This document shows, one piece after another, positions 1 through 7,753 of a stretch of 64,000 bases of DNA. The notes under the pieces are model-generated. The model was not told where the DNA came from, ran no database searches, and was given only the letters and a program-made list of their open reading frames with translations. Each line of letters starts with the position of its first letter. Position 1 is the stretch's first letter. Position numbers and translations under genes: made by a program. This DNA comes from Thermincola carboxydiphila (GTDB lineage Bacteria; Bacillota; Thermincolia; Thermincolales; UBA2595): NCBI GenBank assembly GCA_016841045.1, contig JAENZX010000007.1, positions 62,001-126,000 on the forward strand, written 5' to 3'.

Positions 1-45
1 GCTGATATGCTTGGAAGGATGAAAGAAAATGAAAGACCTGTTTGA
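1..45 (+). CDS. Partial 3' end of upstream phage gene (probably portal protein)
   Basis: Frame 1 is open from the window edge to a TGA at 43-45 and encodes only the last 14 residues. It overlaps the next gene by 17 bases. In Mu-like phages the gene directly before the F-like head protein is the portal protein (DUF935), so this is probably its end. The piece is too short to recognise, and the identity rests on gene order alone. Confidence 0.3.
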   Translation, partial: ADMLGRMKENERPV

Positions 46-760
46 GCTATTAACTAAAGAGATTGTCTTTGAGGAAGCTGTAAACTATTTCAAAGAAAAG
101 ATTCCAATGAAGCCCTCTGAGTTTTACAAGTTGGCTGAGGAATACAAGGCCCTTGCATTTACTGTCTCGGGATATACAACGGCTCAGATACTCAACAAGT
201 TTTATGACGAGCTCCTGAAGGCAATCGAAGAAGGAACGACCATGAGGGACTTTAAAAACAATATGAATGAGTTCCTTGAAAAGAAAGGTTATAAGGGAAT
301 CACAAACTTTCAGGCTGATAACATATTCAGGATGAACATGCAAACAGCCTATCAAGTAGGACATTATAAGCAGATGACCTCCCCGGACGTTTTAAAGTAT
401 AGACCTTATTGGCAGTATGATGCAGTAAACGACAAGGGCACAAGACCCTCTCATTTGGCAATGGACGGCAGAGTCTTTAGAGCAGATGACCCTGTTTGGG
501 ATACATGGTATCCTCCGAACGGCTTCCGGTGCAGATGCGGAGTCAGGACATTGTCAGAAAGGCAGGTCAAGGAAAGAGGTCTTGTGGTTGAGTCAGAAGC
601 TCCAAGAGCTGCTGAGGTAGACGGACGGTTTGTGAACGTGATGCCTGACCCGGGCTTTTCAAATAATCCGGCAAAGGTTGCCTTTAAACCTGACCTGAAG
701 GACTACCCTGAGCCTATCAAAAAGGCATTTGAAAAGAGGGAATCATCCAAAGGCAAATAA
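29..760 (+). CDS. Mu F-like minor head protein (phage head morphogenesis family)
   Basis: This 243-residue protein matches the SPP1 gp7/Mu gpF minor head family. Its C-terminal half holds the family signature: RPSHLAMDG near residue 140, then a WYPPNGFRCRCGV block near 165-180. Family members sit inside the capsid near the portal and are needed for head assembly and DNA ejection. A GGAAGG ribosome site at 13-18 lies 10 bases before the ATG. It is shorter than Mu gpF, so the N-terminal region is reduced. Its place between the portal end and the protease agrees with the call. Confidence 0.88.
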   Translation: MKDLFELLTKEIVFEEAVNYFKEKIPMKPSEFYKLAEEYKALAFTVSGYTTAQILNKFYDELLKAIEEGTTMRDFKNNMNEFLEKKGYKGITNFQADNIFRMNMQTAYQVGHYKQMTSPDVLKYRPYWQYDAVNDKGTRPSHLAMDGRVFRADDPVWDTWYPPNGFRCRCGVRTLSERQVKERGLVVESEAPRAAEVDGRFVNVMPDPGFSNNPAKVAFKPDLKDYPEPIKKAFEKRESSKGK

Positions 761-832
761 GACGAATTTAAAAGCCTAATTTAATAGTTTTCCCATTAAG
801 TAAGGGGTTTATACCTAAATTCAAAAAAACAA

Positions 833-862
833 GCGTTATAACGCGTGCTAACGGCGTTAGCA
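833..862. promoter_or_regulatory. Adjacent palindrome and hairpin before the head-gene operon
   Basis: The 136-base gap between the F-like gene and the protease gene holds a perfect 12-base palindrome GCGTTATAACGC (833-844). It is followed at once by a 7-bp hairpin, TGCTAAC-GGC-GTTAGCA (846-862). No T-run follows, so it is not a standard terminator. It may be an operator, a processing site or a weak attenuator of the head genes. The structure is seen directly; the role is not known. Confidence 0.4.
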
Positions 863-896
863 GTGGAAACAAATTGAGACAAAGAGTGGTGAGTGC

Positions 897-1946
897 ATGG
901 CAAAGAAATTTATATTAAGTGTAAGCTCCTCCGAAATCCAAGGAGTTCCTGATGTGGTGAAGCTTTTACCTCTTGGAATGGTCAAGTCACAAAAGGGAGA
1001 CTTCATGGTTGACGAAGAGAGCTTTGCAAAAATCAAGGACACCTTCAAAGAAAGAGGCATTGACATTGTCATTGACTATGAACACCAAACTCTTGAGGAT
1101 GTTCAAGCTCCTGCCGGTGGATGGATAAAGGATTTATTCATTCAGGACGGAGCAATTGCAGCAAAGGTCGAATGGACTCCAAAGGCTCAGGAGTATTTGA
1201 AGAATAAGGAATACAAATACCTCTCTCCTGTTGTCCTTGTGAGGAAAAGTGACCAAAAGGCGGTTGTATTACATTCCGCAGCGTTAACAAACACGCCGGC
1301 AATAGACGGTATGTTTGCGATAGTAAACTCAATCAACATTGATGAATTTGAAGAAGGAGGAAACAACATGGATTTAAAACAGTTGGCGGCTCTTCTCGGT
1401 CTTCCTGAAGATGCGACAGAGGAGCAAATAATGCAGGCAATTAAAAATGCCGTTGGAGAAGTTGAGAAGCTAAAAGAGGAAATCAAGAAGCAAGGCGGCA
1501 ATGGTGGAGGCTCTGAAACTGAGACAGTTGCAAACAAAGTAATTTGCGGATTACTTGGAATCGACAGCAAAGAGGCAAAAACTGAGGACGTGGCTGCCGC
1601 TATCATGGCCCTGAAGAATCCTGCAAACTATGTACCGGTTACTGAGTTCAACAAGCTCAAGGAAAGGCTTGACAAAAAAGACAGTGAAGAGCTTGTGACC
1701 AAGGCGTTAAAGGCAGGAAAAATCTCAGCGGCTCAAAAAGAATGGGCTCAGGAGTATGCTTTGAAAGACCCTGAAGGCTTCAAGAAGTTTGTTGAGAAAG
1801 CTCCTCAAGCCGTGCCAATGGGAGAAATCGAAATTGAAGACTCCAAGTGTGATGACGGCAAGGTCACTGAGACAACAATGACAGTCTGCAAGATGCTCGG
1901 AGTTTCCAAAGAAGACCTTGAGAAATACGGAAAGGATGTGAGATAA
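897..1946 (+). CDS. Mu I-like prohead protease/scaffold precursor
   Basis: The 349-residue protein matches the Mu-like prophage I family. The N-terminal 150 residues are the protease part, with the IDYEHQTL motif near residue 60 and the conserved YLSPVVLV and LTNTPAIDGM blocks near residues 100 and 130. The C-terminal part is charged and helical (EEIMQAI, EVEKLKEEIKKQ), as expected for a scaffold. It acts inside the prohead: the scaffold organises the capsid protein and is then cleaved by the protease. The start is ATG 897 after GAGTGGTGAG. A second internal start is annotated separately. Confidence 0.9.
   Translation: MAKKFILSVSSSEIQGVPDVVKLLPLGMVKSQKGDFMVDEESFAKIKDTFKERGIDIVIDYEHQTLEDVQAPAGGWIKDLFIQDGAIAAKVEWTPKAQEYLKNKEYKYLSPVVLVRKSDQKAVVLHSAALTNTPAIDGMFAIVNSINIDEFEEGGNNMDLKQLAALLGLPEDATEEQIMQAIKNAVGEVEKLKEEIKKQGGNGGGSETETVANKVICGLLGIDSKEAKTEDVAAAIMALKNPANYVPVTEFNKLKERLDKKDSEELVTKALKAGKISAAQKEWAQEYALKDPEGFKKFVEKAPQAVPMGEIEIEDSKCDDGKVTETTMTVCKMLGVSKEDLEKYGKDVR
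1368..1946 (+). CDS. Nested in-frame scaffold protein (Mu Z-like)
   Basis: Inside the protease gene an in-frame ATG at 1368 is preceded by a perfect AAGGAGG (1354-1360) at 7 bases. Translation from here gives a 192-residue protein starting MDLKQLAALLGLPED, which is only the coiled, acidic scaffold half. Mu gene I likewise contains the nested scaffold gene Z, and lambda C/Nu3 is a parallel case. The ribosome site is stronger than that of the full-length gene, so more scaffold than protease is expected. The site is observed; expression is inferred. Confidence 0.75.
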   Translation: MDLKQLAALLGLPEDATEEQIMQAIKNAVGEVEKLKEEIKKQGGNGGGSETETVANKVICGLLGIDSKEAKTEDVAAAIMALKNPANYVPVTEFNKLKERLDKKDSEELVTKALKAGKISAAQKEWAQEYALKDPEGFKKFVEKAPQAVPMGEIEIEDSKCDDGKVTETTMTVCKMLGVSKEDLEKYGKDVR

Positions 1947-1947
1947 C

Positions 1948-2349
1948 ATGGCATTATCAGCAGGAAGAAACACCGTTGAAGTCAGAGACGGAAAAACTCT
2001 TGTATTGCCGGTGAAGGCAAATACAAAGATTTATGAAGGTTCATTTGTTGTCCTTGATGGAACGGGTAATGCAGCTCCGGGAAGTACGGCTGATACTTTA
2101 TTGGCTGCCGGAAGGGCTGAGGAATTCGTTGATAACACCGGAGGTGCTGATGGAGCTGTGACTGTAAAAGTCAGACGTGGTGTGTTCAAGTGGAACAATG
2201 ACGTTACCAATCCGGTGACAGCTCAGGACTTAATGAAAGACTGTTATATATTGGATGATGAAACAGTCACCATGTTAGCGGTTGGGACTTCCGTTGCCGG
2301 AAAGGTAATCGGACTCGAAAACGGCGAGGTAATCGTTGAAACACTTTAA
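1948..2349 (+). CDS. Putative capsid decoration protein
   Basis: This 133-residue protein lies between the protease/scaffold gene and the major capsid gene, starting 2 bases after the previous stop. It is rich in beta strand, Gly, Ala and Val, with a compact pattern (TLVLPVKANTKIYEG, GKVIGLENGEVIVETL) like DUF2190-type head decoration or cement proteins. No catalytic motif is visible. Decoration proteins trimerise on the capsid surface and stabilise it after DNA filling. The assignment is by position and fold impression, not by a specific motif. Confidence 0.55.
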   Translation: MALSAGRNTVEVRDGKTLVLPVKANTKIYEGSFVVLDGTGNAAPGSTADTLLAAGRAEEFVDNTGGADGAVTVKVRRGVFKWNNDVTNPVTAQDLMKDCYILDDETVTMLAVGTSVAGKVIGLENGEVIVETL

Positions 2350-2372
2350 TTCATGAAGGAGGATAAAACAAT

Positions 2373-3260
2373 ATGATAGTTAATCAACAGGCGTTACAAG
2401 GCATCACTACAGGCTTTAAAACCATATTCAACAAGGCTTTCAATGAGACAAAGACTCTTTGGGATAAGATTGCAACCAAAGTCCCAAGTGAGACCGGGGA
2501 AGAGTCATACAAATGGCTTGGAAAGATTCCTCGAATGAGGGAATGGATTGGAGACAGGGAGATTCAAAACCTCACAGGCTCTGACTACACCATCAAAAAC
2601 AAGGATTTTGAGCTGACAATCGGCGTTGACAGAAACGACATTGAGGATGACAAGATTGGAGTTTACAATCCGGTTATCCAAGACATAGCTCAAAGCACTG
2701 CAACCTTCCCGGACACACTTGTTTTTAAACTTCTTTTGGATGGTTTTACAAACAAGTGTTATGACAGGCAGCCATTCTTCTCGGATGCTCACAAAATAGG
2801 TAAAAAAACTATTTCAAACAAGAGCACAAAGGTTCTGACAACTACTTCATACGCTGAAGCAAGAAGTGCCATGATGTCCATTAAGGATGAGAACGGCGAG
2901 AGCCTGAGAATTATTCCTGACACATTGGTTGTCCCTCCTGCTCTTGAGGATGCGGGAAGAAAAATTCTAATGTCAGACCAGATTGACGGTTCAACCAACA
3001 TTTACAAGGATACTGCAAAGCTTCTTGTTGTTCCTGAGCTTGCTGGAAATGATACTGCATGGTATCTGCTTTGTACCACAAAGCCGCTCAAGCCTATCAT
3101 TTATCAGGAGAGAAAAGCTCCAAAGTTTAATGCTTTGATTGATGACAAGGACGAGAATGTGTTCATGAGAAAGCAGTATCTCTATGGAGTAGAAGCAAGA
3201 GCAAACGCCGGATATGGCTTTTGGCAGATGGCCTTTGGTAGCACTGGCGAAACTGCATAA
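2373..3260 (+). CDS. Major capsid protein, Mu gpT-like
   Basis: The 295-residue protein matches the Mu gpT-like major head subunit family: an N-terminal GITTGFKTIFNKAF, a YKWLGKIPRMREWIG block near residue 50, FELTIGVDRNDIEDD near 80, and the C-terminal YLYGVEARANAGYGFWQMAF. These proteins adopt the HK97 fold and build the icosahedral shell. It is preceded by AAGGAGG at 2356-2362. Its place after the scaffold and decoration genes is the usual one, and the length is close to Mu gpT (about 305). Confidence 0.92.
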   Translation: MIVNQQALQGITTGFKTIFNKAFNETKTLWDKIATKVPSETGEESYKWLGKIPRMREWIGDREIQNLTGSDYTIKNKDFELTIGVDRNDIEDDKIGVYNPVIQDIAQSTATFPDTLVFKLLLDGFTNKCYDRQPFFSDAHKIGKKTISNKSTKVLTTTSYAEARSAMMSIKDENGESLRIIPDTLVVPPALEDAGRKILMSDQIDGSTNIYKDTAKLLVVPELAGNDTAWYLLCTTKPLKPIIYQERKAPKFNALIDDKDENVFMRKQYLYGVEARANAGYGFWQMAFGSTGETA

Positions 3261-3274
3261 AGGAATGATGTGAA

Positions 3275-3724
3275 ATGAGTTACTGCACAGTTGAAGAAGT
3301 CAGAGGGATGATAAAATCTGATGCTCTTAATATGATAATCGGTGATGAATATATCGAAGACGAAGCTTTGAGAGAACAAGAAATCATCCCTATCATTGAG
3401 GAGGCCATTGGGGATGCAGACGGGGAGATTGACGGGTATCTTATAAAAAGGTATCCTGTCCCCCTCTCCCCTACTCCTAAAGTGATAAACAAGTTCAGCA
3501 AGGATATTGCAGTATATAACCTCTTTTCAAGAGCCGGAATTGATGAAGGAGAAAAAGAAAAGAACTACCTGAACAGATACAAGGCAGCCGTGAGGTTCTT
3601 GGAGAATGTGGCAAAGGGTATCATTGATATTGGCATCACCGACAGCACACAAAAGGCAAATACCGGATTCTCCATGACTTCTAATACAAGGCTATTTTCA
3701 AGAAACAGCATGAAAGGGATGTAA
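3275..3724 (+). CDS. Mu gp36-like head-tail connector (DUF1320)
   Basis: This 149-residue acidic helical protein begins YCTVEEVRGMI and contains a DGEIDGYLIKRYPVPLSPTPKVI block near residues 50-70, typical of the DUF1320/gp36 family. Family members are head-completion or connector proteins at the neck. It follows the capsid gene, as in Mu (gp34, gp35, gp36). An AATGATGTG stretch before the ATG gives a weak ribosome site, and translation is probably coupled to the capsid gene. Confidence 0.82.
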   Translation: MSYCTVEEVRGMIKSDALNMIIGDEYIEDEALREQEIIPIIEEAIGDADGEIDGYLIKRYPVPLSPTPKVINKFSKDIAVYNLFSRAGIDEGEKEKNYLNRYKAAVRFLENVAKGIIDIGITDSTQKANTGFSMTSNTRLFSRNSMKGM

Positions 3725-3726
3725 TC

Positions 3727-4227
3727 ATGTACAGTATTAGACTTGATGGAGATGTCAGGAGACTTATGAAGAAACTGAAGCACTTGGAAAATGTCGACGT
3801 TAGGGGGGCAAGCCTTACGTTGGCAGAAGCTCTCAGGACTTCAACGAGGGAAAGGTTCAAGGATGAAAAGAGTCCTGAAGGGAGACCTTGGACAAAATCA
3901 ATCAGAGCTATCCGTGAGAACGGGACAACGTTGACGGACAGTGCAGGCTTGAAAAACTCCATCAAGTCGACTGCTGATGGTTCAGGCTTTGCGGTAGGTA
4001 CAAATAAAATTTATGCAAGGACTCACCAATTTGGAGAAGATGGCAGAAAAATCACTATCAGGGCCAAGACATCAAAGGGACTTGTCTTCCAAGTCGGAGG
4101 CAGATGGATTCGCAAGAAACAAGTAACCGTCAATATAGATATCCCGGCACGTCCTTTCTTGGGTATCTCTGAAGAGGACATGAGAGAGATTAAAGGGACT
4201 CTTGAAGACATTATATCGGAGGATTAA
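3727..4227 (+). CDS. Virion morphogenesis protein, Mu gpG/P2 gpS-like
   Basis: The 166-residue protein matches the phage virion morphogenesis family (PF05069). It has an RERFKDEKSPEGRPW segment near residue 45, TDSAGLKNSI near 80, an ARTHQFG motif near 100 and a C-terminal IPARPFLGISEED. Members are tail-completion proteins that join tail and head. It starts 2 bases after the previous stop and ends 2 bases before the next start, so the neck genes form one coupled cluster. Confidence 0.88.
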   Translation: MYSIRLDGDVRRLMKKLKHLENVDVRGASLTLAEALRTSTRERFKDEKSPEGRPWTKSIRAIRENGTTLTDSAGLKNSIKSTADGSGFAVGTNKIYARTHQFGEDGRKITIRAKTSKGLVFQVGGRWIRKKQVTVNIDIPARPFLGISEEDMREIKGTLEDIISED

Positions 4228-4229
4228 AA

Positions 4230-4736
4230 ATGATTGGACAATGCAAAGACTATTTGATTCAAAAGCTCAAGGATGCAGGCATTAAGTCGAAGGTTCATAC
4301 AAGCATAAAAACGCTTGAGAAATCAAACGAAAGTCATGTCGGAGCGGTATTGTTTGAAGGTGACAGCTTTGCTCGAAGCGGCTCAAAAACCACTTACACA
4401 GACCAAGGGGGCGTCAAGCGAAAGAGAACAAAGATTTTTAACCGAAAAACAAGCTTTGTCGTGGTCATAGGAGAGTATGAAGAAAGCAAATGCGAAACCA
4501 TCTTTGAGAACTTCATTGCCCTACTGGACAGAGGGATTATAATTGACGACAACTTCACGGCAATTGAGGTTGAGGATGCTGATTGGGTGGATGAAAACGA
4601 CAGTGTTCTCAAGGCAAAGATAGCCGTTCAGGTTAAAATCACCTTTGATGGCGGCCTGTATAGAGATTCTACATTTGGCACAATGAGTGAGTTGGAGCAA
4701 ACACTTGAGGAAGTAAAGGAGGAAGACAATGGCTAA
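4230..4736 (+). CDS. Putative tail terminator/neck protein (Mu gp37-like position)
   Basis: This 168-residue protein sits where Mu-like phages encode gp37 (DUF1834), right after the gpG-like gene and before the sheath. It has alternating alpha/beta structure with FVVVIGEYEESKCETIFENFIALLDRG in the middle, a layout typical of tail-terminator proteins that end tail polymerisation. No diagnostic motif is recognised. Its last 8 bases overlap the next start, so translation is coupled. Confidence 0.5.
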   Translation: MIGQCKDYLIQKLKDAGIKSKVHTSIKTLEKSNESHVGAVLFEGDSFARSGSKTTYTDQGGVKRKRTKIFNRKTSFVVVIGEYEESKCETIFENFIALLDRGIIIDDNFTAIEVEDADWVDENDSVLKAKIAVQVKITFDGGLYRDSTFGTMSELEQTLEEVKEEDNG

Positions 4737-4953
4737 TAAAACAACAACCAATACTCCTCCTGAGCTTCTCAGTATTGAGGAGCTGAAGGAGAAGAATAAA
4801 ACGCCTGACAGAATATTTGAAGGCATAAAGGCTGCTGAAAACTGGAAGGCAGGGAAAGCAGTTACTCAAGAAGATTACGAGAAAGCATTGGAAGGATTCT
4901 TGAAGTCCCCAATGGGAGGAAAGAAGGTGAAGAAAGATGCTAAGGGACGTTAA
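4729..4953 (+). CDS. Small hypothetical phage protein
   Basis: A 74-residue, lysine-rich, hydrophilic protein without recognised domain. The ATG at 4729 overlaps the previous gene by 8 bases, and its end overlaps the sheath gene by 17 bases. AAAGGAGG at 4717-4724 is a strong ribosome site, so it is surely translated. Mu encodes a similarly short protein (gp38) before its sheath gene, so it may be a positional equivalent. Confidence 0.7.
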   Translation: MANKTTTNTPPELLSIEELKEKNKTPDRIFEGIKAAENWKAGKAVTQEDYEKALEGFLKSPMGGKKVKKDAKGR

Positions 4954-6358
4954 TACAATCATCACGGATGGCGGTCTTGGAGCTGATACCGTAAAGGGCG
5001 AAGGTGTTCATGTTAAGATTGGGGTCTCTCCTATCGTGTCAGATGTTCCAATTATCATCACCGGCAGCATGGATGCAAAGAAAATCAAGGAAAAACTTGG
5101 TCTCTCTCCTCTTGCTGATGCCTGCATGGACAGCGTTGAAAACGGGTCAAACATGATTTATTGCTTGCCTGTTGCAGCTTCAGTTCCCGGAACTGTCGGA
5201 GAGGTTACAAAGACCGGGACAGGTCTTGGGAGTTGCACGGTTGAAGGACAGCCGAACAATGCCTATGAAATCATTGTAAAGTTTACGGGTGCAGGAGGAT
5301 TCAATCAAGCGGTGCTCAGGTACTCGGTTGACGGAGGATATTCATTCTCTGAAGAAGTAACTCTTGCAATCAACGGAGAGCTCAGCATCCCTTCAACCGG
5401 ACTATTGTTCAAGTTTACTGAGGATGCGGTCACTCCGACAGATTCCTACAAGATTGGTGACACATACACGGTGAGCACGGAATCTCCCCAAATGACCAAT
5501 CAGGACGTACTCACGGCAATAGATAAGCTCAGAACTATGAATTATTCTTTTGAGTATGTTCATATCGTTGGGGAATCAACAGGGGCTCTTTGGGCGGCGG
5601 TATCCACGGAGGCAGAAAACTTCACAAGCCTATACAAGAAACCTCTGTTTTTCGTCCTTGAAGCAAGGAATATCACGGAAGGTGAAACTCTTGACGAGTA
5701 CGCTCAGTACTTAGTCAGCGAGAGAACGGGCCTTCAAAACTATGATGTTCAGATTGTAACAGCAAGGTCACTATATACAAGGATGGACGGCACTATAAAA
5801 GACATCAACAATGCAGGAATTGTGTGCGGACTGTACTCAAAGGCAAAGGTGCAGCAGTCCATTGGGGAAGTTAAAAGCTTCAGCATCCCTGAGAACAAAA
5901 TGCTTGAACTGCTTCCAAAAGGAATCGAGGACTATATTTCATTATTTGATGAAACAAAGTACCTCACATTCAGGAAATATGAAGGCATTGAGGGCTTTTA
6001 CGTAACAAACGCAAGGATGATGTGCCCAGACGGCTCTGACTATAGATATGCAGAAAATGTCAGGGTAAAAAACAAGATTATGAGAGAGACGAGAAAGCAA
6101 GCTCTTCAGGAGCTGCAAAGTGATATTGACATGACGGACGTTCAGGGAAGCCTTGAAACGATAGCTAAGTTCATCCAGTCTCCGCTTGACACAATGGTAA
6201 GAAACAAGGAAATCTCTTCAGTGAGAATTGTTGTTCCTGAAGACCAAGACATTCTTGCGACTGAAAAACTGAATGTCATTATCAGGTATATTCCTATCGG
6301 TCATGTGAGAGAAATTGAGATTGACCTTGGTATGGAGAATCCGTTCAGAACTCAGTAA
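4937..6358 (+). CDS. Tail sheath protein (DUF2586-like, Mu gpL equivalent)
   Basis: The 473-residue protein has the layout of the contractile sheath family DUF2586. An N-terminal strand and loop segment is followed by a hairpin-rich insertion near residues 85-195, then the conserved sheath core with YVHIVGESTGALWAAVS near 220, VSERTGLQ near 265, and a C-terminal IRYIPIGHVREIEIDLGMENPF. Sheath subunits polymerise round the tube and contract during infection. The gene starts inside the previous one, using GGAGG at 4917-4921. The tail is therefore of the myovirus type. Confidence 0.88.
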   Translation: MLRDVNTIITDGGLGADTVKGEGVHVKIGVSPIVSDVPIIITGSMDAKKIKEKLGLSPLADACMDSVENGSNMIYCLPVAASVPGTVGEVTKTGTGLGSCTVEGQPNNAYEIIVKFTGAGGFNQAVLRYSVDGGYSFSEEVTLAINGELSIPSTGLLFKFTEDAVTPTDSYKIGDTYTVSTESPQMTNQDVLTAIDKLRTMNYSFEYVHIVGESTGALWAAVSTEAENFTSLYKKPLFFVLEARNITEGETLDEYAQYLVSERTGLQNYDVQIVTARSLYTRMDGTIKDINNAGIVCGLYSKAKVQQSIGEVKSFSIPENKMLELLPKGIEDYISLFDETKYLTFRKYEGIEGFYVTNARMMCPDGSDYRYAENVRVKNKIMRETRKQALQELQSDIDMTDVQGSLETIAKFIQSPLDTMVRNKEISSVRIVVPEDQDILATEKLNVIIRYIPIGHVREIEIDLGMENPFRTQ

Positions 6359-6374
6359 TAAGGAGGGATAAAAG

Positions 6375-6809
6375 ATGGCGATAATTAACGGCAAAAGCTA
6401 TGATTGGTCAGACGTATCAGTCAAGCTTCCGGGTCTTGAGATTGAAGTTCAGGAAATCTCATATGATGACGAACTGGAAAAGGAAGTTGTCTATGGCAAA
6501 GGCAACAGACCAAGAGGTTACGGCACAGGAAATTATAAGTCAGAGGGAAAATTAAGTCTGCTCAAGGATGACTTTGACGACTTAGTTGCCTACTGCAAAA
6601 GAAAAGGTGTGTCGCTCTACAAGCTTGTTGTTCCTAAAATCATTGTGAGTTATGCCAATGAGACCCAAAAGACCAAGACTGATGAATTAAACACTGTCAC
6701 CTTTACAAAAACAAGTCAGAAAAATGCTCAAGGAGATAAGTCTTTGAAGGTGGATATGGACTTCATCATAGTGAATGGCATTGAAAGAGACGGATTGAGA
6801 CCCGTTTAA
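6375..6809 (+). CDS. Tail tube protein (Mu gpM-like)
   Basis: The 144-residue protein follows the sheath gene with a strong AAGGAGG at 6360-6366, as tube genes do. It is mostly beta strand. It begins MAIINGKSYDWSDVSVKLPG and contains a YDDELEKEVVYGKGNRPRGYGTGNY segment split over residues 36-60, similar to tube proteins of Firmicute Mu-like phages. It forms the inner tube through which DNA passes. The call rests on position, size and fold. Confidence 0.75.
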   Translation: MAIINGKSYDWSDVSVKLPGLEIEVQEISYDDELEKEVVYGKGNRPRGYGTGNYKSEGKLSLLKDDFDDLVAYCKRKGVSLYKLVVPKIIVSYANETQKTKTDELNTVTFTKTSQKNAQGDKSLKVDMDFIIVNGIERDGLRPV

Positions 6810-6851
6810 GCGTTAGTCTCAAAATAATTGACAAATTGGAGGATAAGAAAA

Positions 6852-7214
6852 ATGGAAGATAACAAAAAAGCGGTAGAAACCACAAAAGGCAAGGATACTC
6901 TTGAAACATACAAAGATAAATATGGGAAGCTATACCGTGTCAATGCAACTATTGAGCCGGATGATTCCACAACGGTTGAGCTTGAGTATCTGTTCCAAAA
7001 GCCGGCAACGGCATCCTATGACAGATATGTAAAGAGTACATCCCAAAGTCCGACAAAGGCACTCAAAGCTTTTGTGATGGACAATATCATTGAGGAGCAA
7101 GCCAATAAACTTGAGGCAGACCTTGAGGAATACCCTGCTCTTGCACTCAGTGTAGGAGAAAAACTACTGCATATGTTGGGGTTGTCTAAAGACATAAATT
7201 TAAAGCTGCTTTAG
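6852..7214 (+). CDS. Tail assembly chaperone, short (0-frame) product
   Basis: This 120-residue acidic protein lies between tube and tape-measure genes, the fixed place of tail assembly chaperones (lambda G, Mu gp41). The start is ATG 6852, 9 bases after GGAGG (6838-6842); an upstream in-frame codon at 6828 has no ribosome site. The C-terminus (LSKDINLKLL) is encoded across a slippery heptamer, so part of the ribosomes should continue in the -1 frame. The short form is expected to bind the tape measure or tube during tail assembly. Confidence 0.75.
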   Translation: MEDNKKAVETTKGKDTLETYKDKYGKLYRVNATIEPDDSTTVELEYLFQKPATASYDRYVKSTSQSPTKALKAFVMDNIIEEQANKLEADLEEYPALALSVGEKLLHMLGLSKDINLKLL

Positions 7215-7420
7215 AGGAGCAGCTCCGGGAGGTAAACAGTAATTTCATTGAAGCCGGTTCACTTGAAATATACAGATACTTGCCTCCTGCTCTTCTAAAG
7301 AAAACCGTTGGAGAGATGGATATTGAAGAGTTTCTGAGAGCTCTTGCTCAAGCAAGGTACATCCAACAGCTTGAAAAAAATGTAATGGCAAGAGCTATCT
7401 CGGAAGTCTTCTCAGAATGA
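6852..7420 (+). CDS. Tail assembly chaperone, -1 frameshift fusion product
   Basis: The stop of the short product at 7212-7214 is followed by an open -1 frame to TGA 7418-7420. Its translation AALEEQLREVNSNF, then LPPALLKKTVGEMDIEEFLRAL, looks like real protein. There is no good start for it. In the 0 frame the codons ATA AAT TTA hold the heptamer A AAT TTA (7196-7202), a canonical -1 site. Slippage there gives 117 plus 72 residues, a 189-residue G-T type fusion. This is the standard arrangement of tail chaperones; the fusion itself is inferred. Confidence 0.75.
7196..7202 (+). other. Programmed -1 frameshift slippery heptamer AAATTTA
   Basis: The sequence A AAT TTA is in the required X XXY YYZ phase with the chaperone reading frame. 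A 7-bp hairpin AGCTGCT/AGCAGCT (7204-7210 with 7218-7224, loop of 7) follows almost directly. That is closer than the usual 5-9 base spacer, so its contribution is uncertain. Confidence 0.75.
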
Positions 7421-7423
7421 AAA

Positions 7424-7449
7424 AACCGGCCTCTCTTAAAAGGTCGGTT
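7424..7449. terminator. Bidirectional terminator between tail chaperone and inverted gene
   Basis: A 9-bp stem, AACCGGCCT with AGGTCGGTT (one G-T pair, loop 7433-7440), is flanked by A-rich sequence upstream and TTTTC downstream. It can stop the plus-strand tail transcript after 7420 and the minus-strand gene that ends inside it at 7436. Confidence 0.7.
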
Positions 7450-7681
7450 CTTTTCTTGTAATCCAGCTTTTGTATAAGATTGTGGCGTTCCTTGCGGTTT
7501 TAAAAATGCCCTCTTTCTGCATTTTATCCTTGTGCTTTCCAATGGTGTGTTGATGCCCCACCCATAAGCAATACGGAATAGCGTAAATAGTCAAAGGAAC
7601 AAAGACAATGATTGATATTGCAGCTCCGGCACAAAGAGCAAAGACAACGAGTTTTAGAACAAATAAAATAGCTACTAACAT
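7436..7681 (-). CDS. Inverted small membrane protein (phage moron)
   Basis: This 81-residue protein is encoded against the late operon. It begins with a long hydrophobic stretch (residues 2-35, rich in V, L, I, F and A), enough for one or two membrane spans, then a basic tail with His, Lys and Arg. A perfect AAGGAGG lies 8 bases before the ATG on the minus strand, so it is a real gene. Self-contained genes of this kind in tail operons are often lysogenic-conversion or superinfection-exclusion genes expressed from the prophage. The function is not known. Confidence 0.75.
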   Translation of the reverse strand: MLVAILFVLKLVVFALCAGAAISIIVFVPLTIYAIPYCLWVGHQHTIGKHKDKMQKEGIFKTARNATILYKSWITRKEPTF

Positions 7682-7753
7682 AACGACAGCCTCCTTCGTT
7701 TTTCCTTCAGTATATCACAAATTAGAATTTTTTAACAGGGGGTGAAAAATGGT

